Below, piece by piece: positions 13,494-18,455 of a stretch of DNA of 18,455 nt. This DNA is from Dehalococcoidia bacterium (GTDB lineage: Bacteria; Chloroflexota; Dehalococcoidia; Dehalococcoidales; CSSed11-197): assembly GCA_003552785.1 (NCBI GenBank), contig PUOQ01000019.1:1-18455 (forward strand). The letters are read 5' to 3'. The first letter of the stretch is position 1, and each line of letters opens with the position of its first letter. The notes below the pieces were generated by a model, which searched no databases, had not been told where the DNA came from, and saw nothing but the letters and a program-made list of their open reading frames with translations. Made by a program: the position numbers and the translations under genes.

Positions 13494-15068
13494 ATGCCAA
13501 AAAGGGTAACCCTGTTTATTCTGGCCTGCCTGGTTTCTGCTTCATTTTTATCAGTGGCCTCAAGTAATATGATTGAATCCACAAATTTTTCACCGGAACC
13601 ACAAACCACGGAAAAGATGGATAACTTGGTTACCGAGATTATGATAAAGGATTCCATACCAGGAATTGCCGCCACTGTAGTACACGAGAAAGAGATTGTC
13701 TATACCCGGGGTTTCGGCGTAACAAGTGCTGGAAATTCTTGCAAGGTGAGCAAGGATACAGTTTTTGAACTGGCCAGTGTTTCCAAATCATTCACCGCTC
13801 TTGGTGTCTTACTTTTAAGAGATAAGGGTTACATAAAACTGGATCGTCCTCTGGTTGAATACCTGCCGGATTTTTCCCTGGCAAACCCTGGAACCTCTGC
13901 TGAGATTACCATTTATCAGCTTTTAACCCACACCAGTGGAATTCCAGGCGCTATGGCAGAACCACAGGGCTACTATAACGGACCGGACGCCATGCAGCAA
14001 ATGGTAAATGAACTCAGCAACCTGCGCCTGAGCAATTCACCCGGAGAAGCTTTTGAGTATTCGAATTTGAACTATTTCCTTCTCGGAGCTTTAATTGAAG
14101 AGGTAAGCACGCTTCCTTTTGAAGAATATATGGCAAAACATGTCTTTGAGCCGCTGGGGCTATACCGTACCACTCTTAAACCATCCCAGGCGGAGGCCTG
14201 GGGCAAGGCTTACGGGCATCAATCAGTATTCGGCCAAACAGTCAAGCGCAGCATGCCAATTTATCGCAGCGCTGCTCCGGCAGGCTGGGTAATGAGCTCA
14301 GCTGAAGACATGGGGAGATGGTTGTCTCTATTCATCAATGAAGGCCAGCTGGACGGCAAACAAATAGTTGAACAGGATACAATTAGAGAGCTTCTTTCTC
14401 CAGCGGTATCCTTTGAAAAAGACGGTTATCCGGCAGAGTACGCTATGGGTTGGATTATCCTTACCGACAACAATGGAACAAAACGCCTGTGGCATGCAGG
14501 CAACACCCCCAGTTACCTGGCCGATATTCTGATTTTGCCGGATTACAAAACCGGAGTAGCTGTAATGGCAAACAGCCAAACAGGCACCAGCGGCCATAAT
14601 ATAGCTCCCGGACTGGCCGGTATTTACCTGGATACAGAAATCGAGATAATACAATCTTCATGGTGGGCTTACTGGAAAAGAGCCGACACATTTTCTTTTG
14701 TGGGCCTGGCCCTTGCAGCCGGACTGCTAGTCGGCTGGGCTATTTTTGTATTCCACCTGATTAGAAAACTGCGCCTGGGATACTATTGCTTTGTATATCC
14801 AAAAGCGGAAGTAAAACGGCCACCGCTATGGCAAATGTGTGCCTCTGCGATACCATTTGTGTTACTGTGCCTGTTCTTGGGCAGTAGTTATATAATTCTC
14901 AATTCAATCTATGGATACAATATTTTTACTGTCCTGGGACAATCACTACTGGTAATACCCCCGAGCACATGGGCAACAGCAATTTCGATTATAAGCCTGG
15001 CCTCAATCTGGTCTATCACTCTATTAATGGCAGCATTCACTGTAAGACGCCCGATACAGAAAGAATGA
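13494..15068 (+). CDS. serine hydrolase, class C beta-lactamase/PBP-like, with C-terminal membrane domain
   Basis: Predicted exported hydrolase of 524 residues; peptidase, esterase and beta-lactamase activities are all possible. The signal peptide is MPKRVTLFILACLVSASFLS. Catalytic motifs are complete: SxxK as Ser95-Val-Ser-Lys98 (FELASVSKSF), YxN as Tyr189-Ser-Asn191 (EYSNLNY), and the third box His334-Ala-Gly336 (RLWHAGNTPSY). After the hydrolase domain (to about 380) come hydrophobic segments near 401-423, 449-470 and 492-516, so the enzyme is probably anchored with its active site outside. This layout is seen in other environmental members of the family, and resistance should not be inferred. 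It follows pyrD by 13 bases without a recognisable ribosome-binding site, so it probably depends on pyrD translation. Confidence 0.93.
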   Translation: MPKRVTLFILACLVSASFLSVASSNMIESTNFSPEPQTTEKMDNLVTEIMIKDSIPGIAATVVHEKEIVYTRGFGVTSAGNSCKVSKDTVFELASVSKSFTALGVLLLRDKGYIKLDRPLVEYLPDFSLANPGTSAEITIYQLLTHTSGIPGAMAEPQGYYNGPDAMQQMVNELSNLRLSNSPGEAFEYSNLNYFLLGALIEEVSTLPFEEYMAKHVFEPLGLYRTTLKPSQAEAWGKAYGHQSVFGQTVKRSMPIYRSAAPAGWVMSSAEDMGRWLSLFINEGQLDGKQIVEQDTIRELLSPAVSFEKDGYPAEYAMGWIILTDNNGTKRLWHAGNTPSYLADILILPDYKTGVAVMANSQTGTSGHNIAPGLAGIYLDTEIEIIQSSWWAYWKRADTFSFVGLALAAGLLVGWAIFVFHLIRKLRLGYYCFVYPKAEVKRPPLWQMCASAIPFVLLCLFLGSSYIILNSIYGYNIFTVLGQSLLVIPPSTWATAISIISLASIWSITLLMAAFTVRRPIQKE

Positions 15069-15087
15069 ATTTCAGGTATTATGTTAT

Positions 15088-15116
15088 TTGCCCCTCATTT
15101 GAACGGGTGATATACT
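15088..15116 (+). promoter_or_regulatory. promoter of gatC
   Basis: TTGCCC (15088-15093), 17 bases, TATACT (15111-15116) with a TGA extension directly before the -10. The predicted start near 15123 leaves about 18 bases, containing GGAGG, before the TTG start at 15141. Confidence 0.7.
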
Positions 15117-15140
15117 TTATACACATTTGGAGGTTATACA

Positions 15141-15431
15141 TTGAAAATCGGCAAAGAAGAAGTACTTCACATCGCCAAACTAGCCCGCATCAACCTGGAT
15201 GAAAGTGAAATCGAAACCTTCTCCAGACAGCTTTCTAATATACTTGAAAATTTCGAAATCCTGGATAAGGTCGATACCGGCAACGTACCTCCCACTACAC
15301 AACCAAACCCGCAATACACCATTATTAAAGAGGACAAGGTGCAACCATCCCTTGAAAGAAAAGACGTGCTGGCCAACGCTCCGGGGAAAGAAGGAGAATT
15401 CTTTAAAATCCTGCCGGTTATGGAAAAATAA
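15141..15431 (+). CDS. gatC: Asp-tRNA(Asn)/Glu-tRNA(Gln) amidotransferase subunit C
   Basis: Small subunit that holds GatA and GatB together in the transamidosome. The 96-residue protein matches the family: KIGKEEVLHIAKLARINLDE, then FSRQLSNILENFEILDKVDT, with an NVPPTTQP link and a C-terminal DVLANAPGKEGEFFKILPVM. Translation starts at TTG 15141, with GGAGG seven bases upstream. gatA follows after 128 bases. That gap carries the palindrome AACCCGGGTT (15435-15444) and a weak extended -10 (TGGTACAAT, 15469-15477), so gatA may have its own promoter too. Confidence 0.97.
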   Translation: MKIGKEEVLHIAKLARINLDESEIETFSRQLSNILENFEILDKVDTGNVPPTTQPNPQYTIIKEDKVQPSLERKDVLANAPGKEGEFFKILPVMEK

Positions 15432-15559
15432 ATTAACCCGGGTTGCCGAAACAACAAATAGCTTCAGATGGTACAATGAATTAGTTTAATCTTGGAATAA
15501 CCGGCAAAAATCCCAAAGGGGCTTTATAGAAAACAATACTTAAAATAACGGAGAGCTCT

Positions 15560-17059
15560 TTGACCGAAATAAACACATTAACCGTGCTTCAGGCACACCA
15601 ATTACTCAAAACCCGCAAGGTTTCCTCTGTTGAACTGACCCGCGCCTTTATTGATCGTATAGAAAAAATCGATCCGCTAATCCTGGCAATGGTAACCCAA
15701 ACTCCGGATACCGCCCTCAAGCAGGCAGATGAAGCAGATAGACGAATTGCCGGCGGTGATATTCAACCATTGACGGGTATTCCTGTTATTATCAAAGATT
15801 TGATTTGCACTAAAGGGATCCGAACCACCTGTTCCTCCAGGATGCTTGAAAACTTTGTGCCGCCATATGATGCAACTGTCGTTGAGCGGCTTAAAGCCGG
15901 GGGAATGGTACTGCTCGGGAAAAGTAATATGGATGAATTTGCCATGGGTTCTTCCAATGAAAACTCTGCTTTTTTTACAACCCGCAATCCCTGGGACCTT
16001 AGCCGTGTTCCAGGAGGCTCAAGTGGCGGTTCAGCTGCCAGCGTTGCTGCAGGTGAAGCACTGTACTCCATCGGAACGGATACGGGTGGCTCTATCCGCA
16101 TGCCTGCCAGTTTCTGCAATATTGTCGGCCTGAAGCCAACCTATGGCAGGGTAAGCCGCTATGGCGCAGTGGCTTATGCCAGCTCCCTGGATCAGATAGG
16201 GCCATTGACCCGGGACGTAAGCGATGCAGCTCTGGTGCTTTCAGCTATAGCCGGGTTCGATGATAAAGATTCTACTTCCTCCATTAATGAAGTACCTGAA
16301 TATATTCAGGGATTAAATGGCGATATCCGCGGTTTAAAAATAGGTGTTCCTAAAGAATATTTCGTTACCGGCATGCAACCGGACGTTAAGATAGTAATTG
16401 AAGCCGCCATAAAAAAACTGGAGGAGCTGGGAGCAATAGTCGACACAGATGTCAGCCTGCCTTCCACTCCTGCTGCTCTGGCAGTTTATTACATCCTGGG
16501 GCCCTGCGAAGCCTCAGCCAACCTCGCCCGATATGACGGCGTACGGTATGGTTACTCATTCAAAAATTCCCAAAATATAGTTGAAGTCACAGAAAAATCG
16601 CGTCAATACGGGTTTGGCCCGGAAGTTAAACGGCGCGTAATGCTTGGCACTTATGCACTGAGCGCCGGTTATTACGATGCATACTACCTGAAAGCGCAGA
16701 AAGTGCGGACTCTAATATGCAATGAATTTAGCAGGGCTTTTGAAAAATATGATGTACTGGTAGCCCCCACTTCCCCCGGCGTACCCTTCAAGATAGGTGA
16801 AAAAATTGATGATCCGGTTTCGATGTACCTTACAGACGTTTGCACCCTGCCGGTGAATATTGCCGGCATTCCAGCTGTGTCCGTACCCGGTGGTTTTTCA
16901 CAGGGGTTACCGGTTGGCCTTCAGATAATGGCCAGGCCTTTTGATGAACAAACCCTTTTAAATGTCGCCTATGCCTATGAGCAGGCAACCCAATATTATA
17001 AAAAACTGGCCCCTCTGGCTGTTGACCAGCCCGGCAATGGTTCCAATAAACCCGGTTGA
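15560..17059 (+). CDS. gatA: Asp-tRNA(Asn)/Glu-tRNA(Gln) amidotransferase subunit A
   Basis: Glutaminase subunit of GatCAB: releases ammonia from glutamine for amidation of Glu-tRNA(Gln) or Asp-tRNA(Asn). It has 499 residues. The amidase-signature Ser-cis-Ser-Lys triad is complete: Lys79 (GIPVIIKDLIC), a serine of the GGSSGGSAA loop (Ser154 or Ser155) and Ser178 (IGTDTGGSIRMPASFC). SNMDEFAMGSSNENSAF and GLKPTYGRVSRYG are further GatA hallmarks. The start is TTG 15560, with GGAGAG just upstream. GatB is not in the window. With gltX at 8344-9825 and no glutaminyl-tRNA synthetase seen, an indirect route to Gln-tRNA is the likely one. Confidence 0.98.
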   Translation: MTEINTLTVLQAHQLLKTRKVSSVELTRAFIDRIEKIDPLILAMVTQTPDTALKQADEADRRIAGGDIQPLTGIPVIIKDLICTKGIRTTCSSRMLENFVPPYDATVVERLKAGGMVLLGKSNMDEFAMGSSNENSAFFTTRNPWDLSRVPGGSSGGSAASVAAGEALYSIGTDTGGSIRMPASFCNIVGLKPTYGRVSRYGAVAYASSLDQIGPLTRDVSDAALVLSAIAGFDDKDSTSSINEVPEYIQGLNGDIRGLKIGVPKEYFVTGMQPDVKIVIEAAIKKLEELGAIVDTDVSLPSTPAALAVYYILGPCEASANLARYDGVRYGYSFKNSQNIVEVTEKSRQYGFGPEVKRRVMLGTYALSAGYYDAYYLKAQKVRTLICNEFSRAFEKYDVLVAPTSPGVPFKIGEKIDDPVSMYLTDVCTLPVNIAGIPAVSVPGGFSQGLPVGLQIMARPFDEQTLLNVAYAYEQATQYYKKLAPLAVDQPGNGSNKPG

Positions 17060-17078
17060 CCTGATTAGAGTTCTTGTG

Positions 17079-17270
17079 ATGAAAGAGGTGATTAACCTGA
17101 TAGTGCTGGCGTTAAAAACAGCCACCCTTGCTGCAGCATTCACCGTTTTGTTGTTGCTGGCCTTTGATGCTGGCTCTATGACGCTTCATATTGCATTTCT
17201 TGCCATCGGCCTTCTATCTTTTGCAATTTCAAATTTTATTCAAACTTATTACCATGATAAAAGCGGTTAA
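17079..17270 (+). CDS. small two-helix membrane protein coupled to an ABC exporter
   Basis: I do not recognise a family. ATG 17079 opens 63 codons: MKEVINLIVLALKTATLAAA and on, with two hydrophobic helices (about 5-27 and 34-53) separated by FDAGSMTLH and a short polar tail YYHDKSG. The frame is open upstream into the end of gatA, but that part is gatA coding sequence in another frame. The gene begins 19 bases after the gatA stop and overlaps the next gene, the ABC ATPase, by 17 bp. The ATPase has no Shine-Dalgarno of its own, so its translation probably depends on this reading frame. That coupling is the main evidence that the protein is made. It may be an accessory membrane subunit of the exporter; this is inference. 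Confidence 0.6.
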   Translation: MKEVINLIVLALKTATLAAAFTVLLLLAFDAGSMTLHIAFLAIGLLSFAISNFIQTYYHDKSG

Positions 17271-18177
17271 TTTAACCAAAAAATTCAAAAGCACTCTGGC
17301 AGTAAACAACCTCAACCTTGAAATTAACGGGGGTGAAGTATTCGGCTGCCTGGGACATAACGGCGCCGGCAAAACAACCGCCATGCGCCTGATACTGGGG
17401 CTTTTAAAACCATCGTCCGGCCAGGCTCTTGTCTGGGGAAAACCATTGAGCAAGCACCCCGAGCTGCGACAGAAAGTTGGCGTCCTGCTGGAAAACGACG
17501 GTATGTATGACAACCTGACTGCCACTGAAAATCTGGAATATTATGCCCGGCTTTTCATGGTTGACAACCGGCAAAACAAAATTAAACGGGCGCTTGAGTT
17601 TGCCGGCCTAACCGAGCGCATGAATGAACGCGCTGGCACCTTCTCCAAGGGGATGAGAAGAAAACTGGGGCTGGTCCGGGCAATTTTACATGATCCTGAA
17701 ATTCTACTGCTGGATGAACCTTCAGCTGGTCTTGACCCTGAAGTACAAAAAATGGTGCGAGAGCTTATTATGAACCTGGCAAAAGAGCAGAACATGCTGA
17801 TACTCTTAAATTCTCACGACCTAGATGAAGTCGAGCGCATTTGCGACCGCATCGCCATTTTGCAAAGAGGCGAAATTGTTGCCTGTGACAGCCTGGAAAG
17901 CCTTCAGCACAACTCAAAGGAACCTTCCTGCGAAATCACACTTTCCGGAACCCAGCAGGCATCCGCAGCAAAATCTGTTCTTTCCACCCTTGAATATGTT
18001 ACCCGTATTAATGTCAATGAAAAACGGGTAACCGTTTCTTTAAACCAGGACAGAGTCAGTGAGTTGTTATACAAACTGGTTTCAACTGGAATAAAAGTAG
18101 AAGAAGTGAAACGCATCAGCCGCTCGCTTGAGGACATATACCTTGAAATCATTCACCGCGAGGAAAACCGGCAGTGA
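17254..18177 (+). CDS. ABC exporter ATP-binding protein (CcmA/NatA type)
   Basis: ATPase subunit of an ABC-2 type exporter. With the start at ATG 17254 the protein has 307 residues and begins MIKAVNLTKKFKSTLAVNNL, the usual place for the family; an upstream in-frame start at 17191 would add residues lying inside the small membrane protein gene. Walker A is GHNGAGKTT (34-42), the Q-loop region is VGVLLENDGMYDNLTA, the signature is SKGMRRK (131-137), Walker B is ILLLDEP (150-156) and the H-loop is His188 (NSHD). The C-terminal 90 residues form the usual variable domain of drug, bacteriocin or sodium exporters. It shares a GTGA overlap with the permease gene that follows. The cargo is unknown. 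Confidence 0.96.
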   Translation: MIKAVNLTKKFKSTLAVNNLNLEINGGEVFGCLGHNGAGKTTAMRLILGLLKPSSGQALVWGKPLSKHPELRQKVGVLLENDGMYDNLTATENLEYYARLFMVDNRQNKIKRALEFAGLTERMNERAGTFSKGMRRKLGLVRAILHDPEILLLDEPSAGLDPEVQKMVRELIMNLAKEQNMLILLNSHDLDEVERICDRIAILQRGEIVACDSLESLQHNSKEPSCEITLSGTQQASAAKSVLSTLEYVTRINVNEKRVTVSLNQDRVSELLYKLVSTGIKVEEVKRISRSLEDIYLEIIHREENRQ

Positions 18178-18455
18178 AAAGCATAATTATTGCACGCAAA
18201 GAATTTAGAGAGCTTTTGAAAAATCGCTCAACATTGTTGACGGCACTTGCAGTGGCACTGTTTTTTAGTTTTGTTTATTCTATGGCAATTACCGAAGAGG
18301 CTGCAGAAGTTATCATTCCGGTCGACGGTACCATTTTCTTTCTTTCTGTAGTTCTTGGCGTTTTTATGGCCTTTTCACTAACCGGCCATGCTTTTTACAA
18401 GGAAAAAACCGACCGAATCATAGAAACCCTGCTTTCAGGCCCGATAACAATACGG
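18174..18455 (+). CDS. ABC-2 type permease (3' end outside window)
   Basis: Membrane partner of the preceding ATPase, cut by the window edge after 94 codons. It starts at GTG 18174, overlapping the ATPase TGA in a GTGA tetranucleotide, the usual arrangement for tightly coupled subunits. The N-terminus MKSIIIARKEFRELLKNRST is the cytoplasmic segment typical of ABC-2 permeases, followed by a first membrane helix (LLTALAVALFFSFVYSMAI), a short outer loop, a second helix (FFLSVVLGVFMAFSLTGHAF) and the conserved cytoplasmic YKEKTDRIIETLLSGPIT, equivalent to the EKExGTLExLLxxPI motif of the NatB/YhaP group. The remaining helices lie outside the window. Confidence 0.9.
   Translation, partial: MKSIIIARKEFRELLKNRSTLLTALAVALFFSFVYSMAITEEAAEVIIPVDGTIFFLSVVLGVFMAFSLTGHAFYKEKTDRIIETLLSGPITIR

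Noticed and set aside
13494..15068. Antibiotic-resistance beta-lactamase
   Set aside because: The SxxK, YxN and HxG boxes are shared by many esterases and peptidases, and the C-terminal membrane domain is unlike AmpC, so resistance is not supported.
15435..15444. Palindrome AACCCGGGTT between gatC and gatA as a regulator site
   Set aside because: Ten bases, no second copy in the window and no link to a promoter box; not enough to call an operator.
1..18455. tRNA genes, CRISPR repeats, insertion sequences, phage or toxin-antitoxin genes
   Set aside because: No cloverleaf with a GTTCRA arm, no regularly spaced repeats, no transposase or integrase motifs and no terminal inverted repeats were found on either strand.

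Overview
The window is a compact bacterial chromosome segment of roughly 46-48% GC (estimated by eye), made almost entirely of housekeeping genes. A lipobox-bearing solute-binding protein, an L27 without the cleavable Firmicute N-terminal extension, rplU-rpmA-rpmE followed by a DUF1385 (YqhQ-like) gene, a GatCAB/GluRS indirect glutaminylation set and a class 1B dihydroorotate dehydrogenase all fit a Chloroflexota (Dehalococcoidia-like) or related lineage. That assignment is inference; no rRNA gene is present.

Layout. (1) 1-3352, minus: a SAM-dependent methyltransferase, a family-5 extracellular solute-binding lipoprotein and a DppB-type permease (cut by the window edge) form one operon behind a perfect sigma70 promoter (3440-3412). 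(2) 3504-4535, plus: a hairpin with a U-run, a promoter, then rplU, rpmA, rpmE and an intrinsic terminator; rplU appears to start at an ATT codon. (3) 4547-5485, plus: DUF1385 membrane protein. (4) 5482-7066, minus: NfeD-like membrane protein, hisA, hisI. (5) 7187-7321, plus: a 44-residue basic protein gene with its own extended -10 promoter. (6) 7318-12444, minus: a long, hairpin-rich leader, then a DksA/TraR zinc-finger protein, lspA, an RluD-family pseudouridine synthase, an RDD membrane protein, gltX and a PflX-like radical SAM protein. (7) 12499-15068, plus: pyrD (class 1B), then a secreted or membrane-tethered serine hydrolase of the class C beta-lactamase family. (8) 15088-18455, plus: gatC, gatA, a small two-helix membrane protein and an ABC exporter (ATPase plus the start of an ABC-2 permease).

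How the genes connect. gltX together with gatC and gatA implies that Gln-tRNA (and possibly Asn-tRNA) is made by misacylation and transamidation; gatB is outside the window. hisA and hisI are two steps of histidine synthesis without hisF or hisH nearby. The dksA-lspA-rluD-rdd-gltX-radical SAM run is tightly packed, with overlaps at its 5' end and likely internal promoters. Genes are dense: two convergent pairs have stop codons interlocked in one TTAA tetranucleotide. Non-ATG starts are common (five TTG, one GTG, one probable ATT).

No tRNA, rRNA, CRISPR array, transposon, integrase or prophage gene was seen. The most unusual items are the ATT start of rplU, the dksA leader with competing stems, the unlisted 44-aa gene, and the methyltransferase-transporter operon with repeated TTGCA motifs at its promoter.
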